Assembly (NCBI GenBank): GCA_947594835.1
Contig: CANQEH010000023.1
Span: 1-41,346 of the forward strand
Direction: 5' to 3'
DNA from: an uncultured Acetatifactor sp.
GTDB lineage: Bacteria > Bacillota > Clostridia > Lachnospirales > Lachnospiraceae
Length of the DNA stretch: 41,346 bases
The notes beneath the pieces were generated by a model. It ran no database searches, was not told the DNA's origin, and worked only from the letters and a program-made list of their open reading frames with translations. This document shows positions 27,586-35,885 of this stretch, one piece after another (positions within the stretch are counted from its first letter, which is position 1; every line of letters begins with the position of its first letter). The translations under genes and the position numbers were made by a program.

Positions 27586-27648
27586 AGCTCCATGATTTTT
27601 AGTTTTGAAACTTACTGGCGGCGGATGGACAGTACACTGGGAATACAT

Positions 27649-27657
27649 ATTATACCA
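27649..27657 (-). promoter_or_regulatory. Extended -10 promoter for the unknown small gene
   Basis: Minus-strand TGGTATAAT: a perfect TATAAT (27649-27654) with the TGN extension and no convincing -35 box. It fixes the transcription start near 27642 and so supports the short start of the downstream gene. Confidence 0.55.
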
Positions 27658-27742
27658 ATCAAATGTGAAAAAATCTATCACTCATCGGGAAAGTTTATCA
27701 AAATTTTTTCTTGCAAATCTTTTGCTGAAATCTTCGTGTATA

Positions 27743-27785
27743 TCAAATAAAAACGCCCGGGCGGTTTTGTATCGCCCGGAGCGTT
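27743..27785 (-). terminator. Intrinsic terminator downstream of the MFS exporter gene
   Basis: On the minus strand AACGC plus CCGGGCG (with a one-base bulge) pairs with CGCCCGGGCGTT around a 9-base loop (27752-27785), then a T-rich run (27743-27751). It lies 56 bases after the stop codon of the MFS gene. Confidence 0.8.
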
Positions 27786-27840
27786 CCTATCCGTTGTCCC
27801 GGCTCGTCCTAAGTCAATTGTGGACAAGCCTAAACGGAAA

Positions 27841-29124
27841 TCAATATCGGTAATTTTTCAGGATCTGACGGAATCCCAGGCAGATCATCACGCTGACCAC
27901 GCCAAGCAGGAACATCATAAGCGCTGCCCCGGAGCCCTTCCCGGAACCGAACAGCCGAGCCAGAAGCCCCTGGGAATCGGCGGCGGCCATCAAGGGCTCG
28001 CAGACTTTGTCTACCATAAAACCGCCCCAGAAGGTTCCGATGGGAATGGTAAAAAATTGCAGCGTATTCCGGCAGGAATAAATCCTTCCCTGCATCTGCG
28101 CAGGAATGGTACTGCGCAGGATCACATCCAGGTTTGCATTCATGATGGGCACTACGCTCCATCCGATGATCTGGGCCACACACCATAGAAAGGGCGTCCT
28201 GGAAAAGGCCAACAGAAAATTTTCCGTCCCCAGGGAAAACAGCATGGTCAGATAAATGACGCGGACGCGGTTTTTTGGAGCGGGCAGTATTGTCACCAGG
28301 ATACTTCCTGCCAGAGTGGCGATCCCGGCACAGGAGGTCACAGCCGCCAGCACCGTCTTTCCGCCGTTTGGCGAAGACAGCACATAAGGGGGCAGCACCG
28401 CGTCGAAGGCGGAGGCTGCAAAATTGACTCCTGCCAAAAAGAAGATCAGCACAAGGATCAGGCTGTTTTTGTGCAGATACGAAAACCCTGTCTTTATACT
28501 CCCCCAGAAAGATTCCCTCTGCTCCTCCCCCGTCAGTGAATCCACTGCGGGGATTGTTACGAAGAATAAAAGCGCCAGAAAAGCGATGGCAAAGGTAAAA
28601 AGATCCACATAGAGGACGCCGTTTATCCCCACCAGGGCAAACAGCGCTGTGGCGAACACCGGGTGCAGGATGGTGACCAGGGAGCCGGAGAAGGATCTCA
28701 TCCCGCTGACCCTCTGATACTGATCCTTGGGGGTAATGAGCGTCATGGCCACGTCGCTTGCAGGCTGCTGTATTGTGTTCATCAGCCCAATTACTGCGTT
28801 CATCATGTACATATGGACAGGCAGCAGGGAATCTGTCCAAAGAAGGAACAGCACCGCGACGGAACAGCAGGCTGCAAAGGCGTCGCAGCACAACATGGTT
28901 CTCTTTTTGTCCCATCTGTCGCTCAAAGCGCCGGCAAAAATGCTCATCAGGACGTAAGGCGCATAGGAACAGATAGATAAAAGCGCTGTCTGAAGCGCCG
29001 AGCCTGTCTTTTCATACAGCCACAGGGCCAGCGCAAAATTGGTCATGCTGCTGCCCAGCTGGGACAGCGACTGGGTAGACCACAGGATAAAAAAGGTTTT
29101 CAGTTCCTTGAAAGATTGTTTCAT
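27841..29124 (-). CDS. MFS efflux transporter (macrolide-exporter-like MFS_3 group)
   Basis: A 427-residue protein with 12 predicted membrane helices. It begins MKQSFKELKTFFILWSTQSL and shows GSSMTNFALALWLYEKTGSA followed by the loop DRWDKKRTML, typical of the drug-exporting MFS group related to Mef. AAAGGAG lies nine bases before ATG 29124; an in-frame ATG at 29166 is less well placed. It lies about 150 bases downstream of a two-component system on the same strand, suggesting regulated export, but the substrate is unknown. An inverted repeat (29210-29245) occupies the gap. Confidence 0.85.
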   Translation of the reverse strand: MKQSFKELKTFFILWSTQSLSQLGSSMTNFALALWLYEKTGSALQTALLSICSYAPYVLMSIFAGALSDRWDKKRTMLCCDAFAACCSVAVLFLLWTDSLLPVHMYMMNAVIGLMNTIQQPASDVAMTLITPKDQYQRVSGMRSFSGSLVTILHPVFATALFALVGINGVLYVDLFTFAIAFLALLFFVTIPAVDSLTGEEQRESFWGSIKTGFSYLHKNSLILVLIFFLAGVNFAASAFDAVLPPYVLSSPNGGKTVLAAVTSCAGIATLAGSILVTILPAPKNRVRVIYLTMLFSLGTENFLLAFSRTPFLWCVAQIIGWSVVPIMNANLDVILRSTIPAQMQGRIYSCRNTLQFFTIPIGTFWGGFMVDKVCEPLMAAADSQGLLARLFGSGKGSGAALMMFLLGVVSVMICLGFRQILKNYRY

Positions 29125-29209
29125 ATGACTTTGCTCCTTTGAAAATGATATGTATTCCGGCATCAAATTTGCAAAGTCCGAGGATAGCGGCCCATTTTAA
29201 GGCCATCTA

Positions 29210-29245
29210 CGCTCCATGCAGTATCCTCAAACCTTGCATGGAGCG
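29210..29245. promoter_or_regulatory. Inverted repeat between histidine kinase and MFS genes
   Basis: CGCTCCATGCA (29210-29220) and TGCATGGAGCG (29235-29245) are perfect 11-base inverted copies separated by 14 bases. No T run follows on either strand, so a classical terminator is unlikely. Location 86 bases upstream of the MFS start and 30 bases past the kinase stop suits an operator or an mRNA structure. Confidence 0.6.
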
Positions 29246-29274
29246 GAAGCAATGATCAAAAGCATTTTTCTGTG

Positions 29275-30702
29275 TCAGTCCTCCTCTTCATTTTTTGCGG
29301 ACAGCGCCAGGGAAAAGATAAACTCCGTCCCCTCCCCCACGGTGCTGATGACGTTGATGTTTTCCTCATGACAGTTGATGATCTCTTTCACGATGGAAAG
29401 GCCAAGTCCTGTGCCCCGCTTGTCCTTGCCCCGGGAGAGATCCGATTTGTAAAACCGATCCCAGATGAGCTTCAGGTCTTCTTTTGGGATACCGATCCCG
29501 GTATCTTTTACGGAGACAAAGAGTTTATTTTTCTTCAGGGAGGTTTCCACCTTGATCACCGAGTCGTTGTGGCTGAACTTAATGGCATTGTCGATCAGAT
29601 TGTAGAGCACCTGCTGTATCTTTTCCATATCTGCATACACATACATCTCCTCGCCGGTGAGGATCAGTTCAATGGCGATGGTCTTCTTCCGGCAGGTGCC
29701 CTCGAAGGAGGCGGCAGTGCGGCGTATGATCTGGTTGATGTCAAAATCCGTCTTGTCTAACAGCATTCCCTTGGTGTTTAAATTGTTTAAGGTCAGCAGG
29801 CTGTTGGTGAGCTTGGTCAGGCGCTCCGTCTCGTTTAACACGATCTCTAAATATTTCTGATACTGCTCCTGTGGAATGGTGCCGTCCAGCATGGCTTCCA
29901 GATATCCCCGGATGGAGGTTAAGGGAGAGCGGAAATCGTGGGAGACATTGGCCACAAATTTTTTCTGGTCGTCCTCTGCGCCTGCAATCTGGCTTGCCAT
30001 GTAGTTTAAGCAGGCTGCCAGATATCCCATCTCATCCTCGCTGTCCACCTGAAATTCGTAGTGCATATTTCCGGCGGCGTACTGTTCGGTGGCGTGAGTG
30101 ATCTTCCGGAGAGGGATATATACGATCTCCGTAAAGAAGATCAGGATGATCAGAGACAGCAGCAGTAAAATGATCAGAGTGATATAGGAGATATTTAAAA
30201 GGCTGCTGCAGGAAGCCTGGATGTCGTTCATGTCGCAGTGGATCACCACATACCCCCGCACCTTGTAATTGGAGGTGATGGGGGAGAGGACGCTCAAGAC
30301 ATCCGATTCAAAGCTGCCGAAAAAATCGTCGATGATATAGTAGGAGCCGCTGGTGACCGTGGGGTCAAAGCCTTCGATGATAATCACTTCCTCCACATTG
30401 AGCGGCGTGTTGGTGTCCAATACCAGACGCCCGGAAGGGTTGATGATGCGGATGGTGGAATCCAGATAGACCGACAGGGAGTCCAGCTGCATTTTCACCG
30501 TCTCCAGATCGGTCTGGCTGGTATAAAGGCCGTTTGCGTAAGTGCCTGCGATGAGGGTGGCTTCCGCGTACAGGTCTTCCGCTTTTTCCCGGATGAGATG
30601 TTCCCTGGTCATGCTGGGCACAAAGGTAGTTACCATGATAAAGCTGAACGCACCAAAGATGATGTAGGCCAGCACAAATTTTAAATAGAGGGTTTTCTTC
30701 AT
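29275..30702 (-). CDS. Sensor histidine kinase (HAMP, HisKA, HATPase)
   Basis: A 475-residue membrane sensor. The first transmembrane segment is at about 8-28, followed by an extracytoplasmic sensing domain (about 30-165), a second segment rich in Ile/Leu (about 168-190) and a HAMP linker (IPLRKITHATEQYAAGN). The dimerisation domain carries phospho-acceptor His255 in VSHDFRSPLTS. The ATPase domain has LYNLIDNAIKFSH, VKDTGIGIP and GTGLGLSIV. The start overlaps the stop of the response regulator by four bases, with AAGGA upstream, so the pair is translationally coupled. The signal is unknown. Confidence 0.93.
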   Translation of the reverse strand: MKKTLYLKFVLAYIIFGAFSFIMVTTFVPSMTREHLIREKAEDLYAEATLIAGTYANGLYTSQTDLETVKMQLDSLSVYLDSTIRIINPSGRLVLDTNTPLNVEEVIIIEGFDPTVTSGSYYIIDDFFGSFESDVLSVLSPITSNYKVRGYVVIHCDMNDIQASCSSLLNISYITLIILLLLSLIILIFFTEIVYIPLRKITHATEQYAAGNMHYEFQVDSEDEMGYLAACLNYMASQIAGAEDDQKKFVANVSHDFRSPLTSIRGYLEAMLDGTIPQEQYQKYLEIVLNETERLTKLTNSLLTLNNLNTKGMLLDKTDFDINQIIRRTAASFEGTCRKKTIAIELILTGEEMYVYADMEKIQQVLYNLIDNAIKFSHNDSVIKVETSLKKNKLFVSVKDTGIGIPKEDLKLIWDRFYKSDLSRGKDKRGTGLGLSIVKEIINCHEENINVISTVGEGTEFIFSLALSAKNEEED

Positions 30703-31403
30703 CCGTTCCTTACCTCAAATTTGTAACCGATGCCCCAGATCGTGCTGATCTTCCAATTGGCGTGATCTTTGATTTTTTCCCGCAAACGCTTTATGTGCAC
30801 GTCCACGGTACGGGTGTCCCCGATATACTCATACCCCCATATCTGGTCTAAAAGCTGCTCTCTGGTAAACACATGGTTGGGCGAGGAAGCCAGGAAGTAC
30901 AAAAGCTCCAGCTCCTTTGGCGGCATATCCACGCTGTGTCCCATGTAGACCACGGAATAGTTGGTAAGGTTGATGGATAGATCCTGGTATTCCACGCATT
31001 TGACATTGGCGTTTTCGGAAGCCTGCGGGGTGGAGCGGTAGCGGCGCAGCACCGCCTTTGCCCGGGCGACCAGCTCTTTGGAGTCGAAGGGCTTTTCCAT
31101 GTAGTCGTCGGCGCCCAGCTCCAGCCCAAGCACTTTGTCAAAGACCTCTCCCTTGGCGGAGAGCATGATGATCGGGACGGAATATCTGGCCCGGACTTCC
31201 CGGCACACCTGGTAACCGTCCATGCCCGGCAGCATGATGTCAAGCAGGATCAGGTTAGGGGAAAAGCTTTCCATGGCGGGAAGAACCGATTCCCCGTCGT
31301 TTACGATCAGCGTCTCAAAGCATTCCTTCGTCAGATAAAGGGAGATCAGTTCCGCGATATTGTTGTCGTCGTCTACAATTAAAATTTTCTGTTTGCTGAC
31401 CAT
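30699..31403 (-). CDS. OmpR/PhoB-type response regulator
   Basis: A 234-residue DNA-binding regulator paired with the kinase that follows. The receiver domain has acidic residues in IVDDDNN, phospho-acceptor Asp55 in LILLDIMLP and Lys in EKPFDSKELVARAKAVLRR. The winged-helix output domain includes ELELLYFLASSPNHVFTREQ and DTRTVDVHIKRLREKI. GGAG lies six bases before the ATG. The first gene of a regulator-kinase operon that points towards the MFS exporter gene; regulation of that gene is inferred from position. Confidence 0.94.
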   Translation of the reverse strand: MVSKQKILIVDDDNNIAELISLYLTKECFETLIVNDGESVLPAMESFSPNLILLDIMLPGMDGYQVCREVRARYSVPIIMLSAKGEVFDKVLGLELGADDYMEKPFDSKELVARAKAVLRRYRSTPQASENANVKCVEYQDLSINLTNYSVVYMGHSVDMPPKELELLYFLASSPNHVFTREQLLDQIWGYEYIGDTRTVDVHIKRLREKIKDHANWKISTIWGIGYKFEVRNG

Positions 31404-31534
31404 GTTTTCTCCATTTCCATGCGCTTTATGCGTTTACCAAAATGACATATTTATCATTTTTGTAGAGTACAGGTACAAAGAACTCTATTTTTAAAATTTT
31501 TTGATCTTCTTATCTGTTTTCTGAAACAGCGCTT

Positions 31535-33910
31535 TTATCGGAATGTAACAATTGTGACGCCTGCGTCACCTTCTCCGTATTCACCCAGACGGTATTCTTT
31601 CACATACTTTAACCGCTTTAAATGGTTGTGAACCGCGTTTCGCAGGGCGCCTGTTCCCTTGCCGTGCACCACCCGGACGCTGGGCATATGGGCCAGATAA
31701 GCGTCGTCTAAATATTTGTCCAACAGAGGGATCGCCTCGTCTACCGTTTTTCCCAACAGATCGATCTGTGAAGAAACGGATAAGCTTTTGGACATCTTCA
31801 GCTTGCCGGTGCCGGAGTGCTGCAGCTTGGGCGCAGAGATTTCATTTTCCTCTATGAGCACCAGATCTTTCACATTGGTCTGGGTGCGGATGATGCCGCA
31901 TTGCACAAAGAGACCGCCCCTTGCATCGGGGAGAGTGCTGACCGTGCCCTTTAGGCCCATGGAAAGGATTTTTACCATATCGCCTTTTTTCAGTTTTTTG
32001 GGATCCAAAGTCTGTTGTTTTGGCTGTTTTTCTGTTTTTAGGGACAGACGGCTGTTTTTTTCGTCAATTTGATCCCGGATTTTCTGCCGCTTGCGCTCCA
32101 GTTCCCGGATATCAGTTCCAGCGTTTGCCTTGTGCAGATCCCGGATGGTCTCGTCTGCCATCTCCTTTGCTTCCTGGAGAATTTCCCTTGCCTTTTCGTT
32201 GGCTTCCCTGAGAATCCGGTCTTTCGACTGATCGATCTTTGCGTTTTTTTGCTCCAGTTGTTCCTGCAGGGCCTGGATCTGGGCCTTGTGGGATTGGATC
32301 TCCTGCTGTTCTCTCTCGATGGCGATGCGGCTCTGCTCCAGGTCTGCAATCACGTCTTCAAAACTCTTTTCTTCCCTGCTGATCTGATCCCTGGCCGACT
32401 GGATGATGTGTTCCGGCAGGCCCAGCTTGGCGGAAATGGCAAAGGCATTGCTCTTTCCCGGGATGCCGATGAGCAGGCGGTATGTGGGCTGCAGCGTCTC
32501 CACGCTGAACTCGCAGCAGGCGTTTTCCACATAATCCGTGGACAGGGCGTAGATCTTCAGCTCGCTGTAATGGGTGGTGGCCATGGTGCGGATACCCCTG
32601 TCATGGAGGAAATTTAAAATGGCAATGGCCAGGGCGGCGCCCTCTGTGGGATCTGTCCCGGCTCCCAGCTCGTCAAAGAGGCAGAGGGAATTTTCGTCTG
32701 CATTGGCCAGGATGTGGACGATGGTTTTCATATGGGAGGAAAAGGTGGACAGGCTCTGTTCGATGCTCTGCTCATCCCCGATATCCGCATAAACCTCCGT
32801 AAAGACAGACAATTCGGAACGATCCATCGCCGGAATGTGCAGGCCGGCCTGGCCCATGAGGGTCAACAGGCCCACCGTCTTTAAGGAAACGGTCTTGCCG
32901 CCGGTATTGGGGCCGGTGATAATCAAAAGATCAAAATCCTTTCCCAGGTGGATGTCGATGGGCACGACCTTTTTCTTGTCCAGCAGGGGATGCCTGCCCT
33001 TTCGGATGTAGATGTAATGGCTGGTGTTGAAAATAGGTTCCGTGGCGTTTAAGTCCATGGCCAGCTTTGCCCTGGCGAAGATAAAGTCCAGCGCAGTCAT
33101 GATCTTTTGATCCTCGGCAAGCTCTTTGGTGTGTTCCGCGGCCTGGGCGCTCAGGGAAGCCAGTATGGCCTCGATCTCCTCTTTCTCCTGCAGGTCCAGT
33201 TCCTTTAAGTGATTGTTCAGCTCCACCACGGAGGCCGGCTCGATGAAAAAGGTGGAGCCGGTGGCAGACTGGTCGTGAACCATGCCGTTTACCTGCGCCT
33301 TATACTCCGCTTTCACGGGAATGCAGTAGCGGTTGTTGCGCATGGTGATCACGCCGTCCTGGAGATACGTGCGATAGGGGCCGTTTAACATATTGGCGAG
33401 CTGGGTGTGGATCTTATCGTTGGTAACCGCCATGGAACGGCGGATGTTTTTTAATTTCGGGCTGGCGTCGTCCGCTATTTCCTCCTCGGAGAGAATGCAC
33501 CGCCTGATCTCGTTTACCAGCTGGGCCAGGGGCACCAGTTCCCGGAAATAGCCGTCCAGGCTGTCATCCGGCGCATCTTCATTGTTTTTCCTGCCATAGG
33601 TTTTGATCCGGCTGACATTTTCCAGCATGGAAGCAATCTTTAAGAGCTCCGGTGCAGACAAGGTGCTTCCGATTTCCAGCGACCGGATGGAAAAGCCAAG
33701 GTCTTTGTTATTGCCAAAGGAAGTGCTGCCGGATCGGAACAGACGGTTTAAGCCGTCTCTTGTCTCAGCCTGGGCGTTTTTGATCCAGTCTAAGTCCGTG
33801 GAAGGAATCAGCTCCCGGCACATTTTTTTCCCGGGCTCAGAGTCCGCCTTTTCGGTCAGCATCCCGATAATCTTATCAAATTCCAGCGTCTTTAATACTT
33901 TTTGATTCAT
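31535..33910 (-). CDS. mutS2: MutS2 family ATPase/endonuclease
   Basis: A 791-residue MutS-like protein lacking the mismatch-recognition domain of MutS. In the family it acts on branched DNA or on collided ribosomes rather than in mismatch repair. The ATPase domain has Walker A TGPNTGGKTVSL near residue 331 and CLFDELGAGTDPTEGAALA. A long coiled coil follows (about 500-640), rich in Glu, Gln and Lys. The C-terminal Smr domain (about 715-791) has IDLLGKTVDEAIPLL, one residue off the usual LDLRG, and RVVHGKGTGALR. AGGAG precedes the ATG. It is read against the fork on the right arm. Confidence 0.96.
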   Translation of the reverse strand: MNQKVLKTLEFDKIIGMLTEKADSEPGKKMCRELIPSTDLDWIKNAQAETRDGLNRLFRSGSTSFGNNKDLGFSIRSLEIGSTLSAPELLKIASMLENVSRIKTYGRKNNEDAPDDSLDGYFRELVPLAQLVNEIRRCILSEEEIADDASPKLKNIRRSMAVTNDKIHTQLANMLNGPYRTYLQDGVITMRNNRYCIPVKAEYKAQVNGMVHDQSATGSTFFIEPASVVELNNHLKELDLQEKEEIEAILASLSAQAAEHTKELAEDQKIMTALDFIFARAKLAMDLNATEPIFNTSHYIYIRKGRHPLLDKKKVVPIDIHLGKDFDLLIITGPNTGGKTVSLKTVGLLTLMGQAGLHIPAMDRSELSVFTEVYADIGDEQSIEQSLSTFSSHMKTIVHILANADENSLCLFDELGAGTDPTEGAALAIAILNFLHDRGIRTMATTHYSELKIYALSTDYVENACCEFSVETLQPTYRLLIGIPGKSNAFAISAKLGLPEHIIQSARDQISREEKSFEDVIADLEQSRIAIEREQQEIQSHKAQIQALQEQLEQKNAKIDQSKDRILREANEKAREILQEAKEMADETIRDLHKANAGTDIRELERKRQKIRDQIDEKNSRLSLKTEKQPKQQTLDPKKLKKGDMVKILSMGLKGTVSTLPDARGGLFVQCGIIRTQTNVKDLVLIEENEISAPKLQHSGTGKLKMSKSLSVSSQIDLLGKTVDEAIPLLDKYLDDAYLAHMPSVRVVHGKGTGALRNAVHNHLKRLKYVKEYRLGEYGEGDAGVTIVTFR

Positions 33911-33965
33911 ACTGCTCCTGCTCTGCGTTATTTCTATTCTACTGCAAAATCAGCCTGCAGTGAAA

Positions 33966-33974
33966 AGTATATCA
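33966..33974 (-). promoter_or_regulatory. Extended -10 promoter candidate for mutS2
   Basis: Minus-strand TGATATACT (TGN plus TATACT at 33966-33971), 56 bases upstream of the mutS2 start. The -35 region has no clear match. Confidence 0.45.
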
Positions 33975-34036
33975 TAATCTGTGCAAAAACGCGAGTGTTT
34001 TGCATGAGGGAGGATGATTTTCCTCAGAATGTGAAG

Positions 34037-34064
34037 TTGACAAAGCGGTCTGTTATGTTAAAAT
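34037..34064 (+). promoter_or_regulatory. Sigma-A promoter for the DUF3783-MFS operon
   Basis: TTGACA (34037-34042, perfect), 16-base spacer, and TAAAAT (34059-34064). It reads away from mutS2 and would start transcription near 34071, about 55 bases before the DUF3783 gene. Confidence 0.78.
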
Positions 34065-34126
34065 AAAACCGATATTGCGTGGATGGCGGCGTATGGAAGG
34101 ATGCGTATCAAAAAAGGCGGGGGATC

Positions 34127-34576
34127 ATGGAAGAAATCGTGTTATATCACCGGCCCGATGTGCCGGGGAAGACGGTGTATACGGACAAGATCAAGGGCGT
34201 GCTGGTGCAGATGGGAGTGAAGATCAAAAATCTGACGCCGTCCAGGTGGGAGAAAACGGTTGGGCTTCTGGCAGGGGTTGAGGAAGCTGCGCCGGAGGGG
34301 CGGGAGACTGCCGTAGGGGAAGCTGTTTTTGAGGAACCGTTTTCCGCCGCAGCGTCTGCGGAACCAGAGGTCACGGAAGAATTTTTGGTGATCTGCGGCT
34401 TTACACAGGAGAGGCTTGACCTGCTTTTGGAAAGGCTAAAGGCAGCAGGCGTCCCGAGGACGGTGATGAAGGCGGTGCTCACGCAGACCAACTCCCGGTG
34501 GACAGTGTCCCGGCTTTACTGGCAGATGGTAAAAGAGCGCATCCAGATGGAGCCGCAGAAAAGGAAAAATCAGTAA
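34127..34576 (+). CDS. DUF3783 family protein
   Basis: A 149-residue protein of the DUF3783 family, of unknown function. The N-terminal part MEEIVLYHRP and QMGVKIKNLTPSRW, then VGLLAG, match the family. A Glu/Ala-rich low-complexity stretch (about residues 47-83) separates it from the conserved C-terminal half, EFLVICGFTQERLDLLLERL with VPRTVMKAVLTQTN. The start is ATG 34127 after GGGG; an upstream in-frame ATG at 34079 is not supported by a ribosome binding site. It is followed by an MFS gene after 11 bases. Confidence 0.8.
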   Translation: MEEIVLYHRPDVPGKTVYTDKIKGVLVQMGVKIKNLTPSRWEKTVGLLAGVEEAAPEGRETAVGEAVFEEPFSAAASAEPEVTEEFLVICGFTQERLDLLLERLKAAGVPRTVMKAVLTQTNSRWTVSRLYWQMVKERIQMEPQKRKNQ

Positions 34577-34587
34577 GAGGCGGGGAA

Positions 34588-35784
34588 ATGGAGAAAAACG
34601 GCCAATATCAAAAGACAATCTACGCCTGTTTTATCGCTTATATCGTACAGGCTATCGTAAATAATTTTGCCCCTCTTTTGTTTCTGACTTTTCAGAATAC
34701 CTACCAGATCCCTTTGTCCAGCATCACCGTGCTGGTGACGGTCAATTTCGGACTGCAGCTTGCGGTGGATCTGGCTTCTGTCGGATTTGTGGACAAGGTG
34801 GGCTACCGGGTTTCCATGCTGGCAGCGCATCTCTGCGCGGCGGCGGGCATCCTGTCCTTAGCTTTTCTGCCGGAGCTTCTGCCGGATCCCTTCTGGGGGC
34901 TTTTGTTGTCCGTGGTGATCTATGCGGTGGGCGGCGGGCTTTTGGAGGTCTTGGTGAGCCCTGTGATGGAAGCCTGTCCCACGGCCCACAAGGAAAAGGC
35001 CATGAGCCTGCTGCATTCCTTTTACTGCTGGGGCCATGTGGGCGTGGTGCTGCTCTCCACCCTGTTTTTTCAGGTATTCGGCATTGAAAACTGGAAGATC
35101 CTCTCCTGCATCTGGGCTCTGGTGCCCCTGGCAAATTTCTTTCTGTTTGCCCGGGCGCCCATAGCGTCTCTGTTAAAGGAAGGGGAGAAGGGCTATTCCA
35201 TCAGGGAACTGGCGGGGAAAAAGCTGTTTTGGATTTTCCTTTTGATGATGGTTTGCGCCGGGGCCAGCGAGCAGTCTGTGAGCCAATGGGCCTCTGCCTT
35301 TGCGGAGCAGGGGCTGGGGGTTGGCAAGATGGCAGGAGACCTGGCCGGGCCTATGGCTTTTGCAGTCTTCATGGGCAGTTCCAGAGCTTTTTACGGAAAA
35401 TTTGGGGATCGGATCCATCTTGACCGATTCATGACGGGCAGCAGTCTTTTGTGCGTGGCCTCCTATCTGTGTATCTGTCTGGTGCCGGGCCCGGTGACTG
35501 GGTTTTTGGGCTGTGCGCTCTGCGGGCTTTCGGTGGGCATTATGTGGCCGGGTACTTTCAGCAAGGCGGCAGCGGCTCTGCCCCGGGGAGGTACGGCGCT
35601 GTTTGCACTGTTGGCGCTGGCGGGGGATTTGGGCTGTTCCGGCGGGCCCACTCTGACGGGTATGGTCTCCAGCCATTTTGGGGATGATCTGAGGAAGGGA
35701 ATCCTGGCAGCCGTGATTTTTCCTGTGCTGATGACTGTCCTGATTATATCCGGCAGGGGCGAAGCGGGAAAGACGCGCAGATAA
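34588..35784 (+). CDS. MFS transporter
   Basis: A 398-residue protein with about 12 hydrophobic helices. It begins MEKNGQYQKTIYACFIAYIV; ATG 34588 follows AGGCGGGGAA. Seen: LGVGKMAGDLAGPMAFAVFM and the loop GKFGDRIHLDRFM, typical of the major facilitator fold, and a Gly-rich helix GCALCGLSVGIMWPGTFSKA, reminiscent of fucose/hexose-permease-like members. Substrate and direction are not evident. It is co-transcribed with the DUF3783 gene. Confidence 0.82.
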   Translation: MEKNGQYQKTIYACFIAYIVQAIVNNFAPLLFLTFQNTYQIPLSSITVLVTVNFGLQLAVDLASVGFVDKVGYRVSMLAAHLCAAAGILSLAFLPELLPDPFWGLLLSVVIYAVGGGLLEVLVSPVMEACPTAHKEKAMSLLHSFYCWGHVGVVLLSTLFFQVFGIENWKILSCIWALVPLANFFLFARAPIASLLKEGEKGYSIRELAGKKLFWIFLLMMVCAGASEQSVSQWASAFAEQGLGVGKMAGDLAGPMAFAVFMGSSRAFYGKFGDRIHLDRFMTGSSLLCVASYLCICLVPGPVTGFLGCALCGLSVGIMWPGTFSKAAAALPRGGTALFALLALAGDLGCSGGPTLTGMVSSHFGDDLRKGILAAVIFPVLMTVLIISGRGEAGKTRR

Positions 35785-35794
35785 GCGGCGGTAC

Positions 35795-35823
35795 TTTACT
35801 TTTTACGGAAGATTCGCTATACT
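35795..35823 (+). promoter_or_regulatory. Predicted promoter for the HtrA-like gene
   Basis: TTTACT (35795-35800), 17-base spacer, and TATACT (35818-35823). The predicted leader is about 55 bases. It may also serve yhaM, the flavodiiron gene and rlmD downstream, since no terminator is seen between them. Confidence 0.6.
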
Positions 35824-35885
35824 GGTAAAAGAATTCCCTGCCGGATTCCCGGCCGTGAATGGTGCTTTGAGAGGAGGGAATCTCC

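Noticed and set aside
27830..28915. 361-codon minus-strand frame overlapping the MFS exporter gene
   Set aside because: Its product is Arg/Pro/His-rich without domain features, as expected for a shifted frame; the overlapping frame has 12 membrane helices and a strong ribosome binding site.
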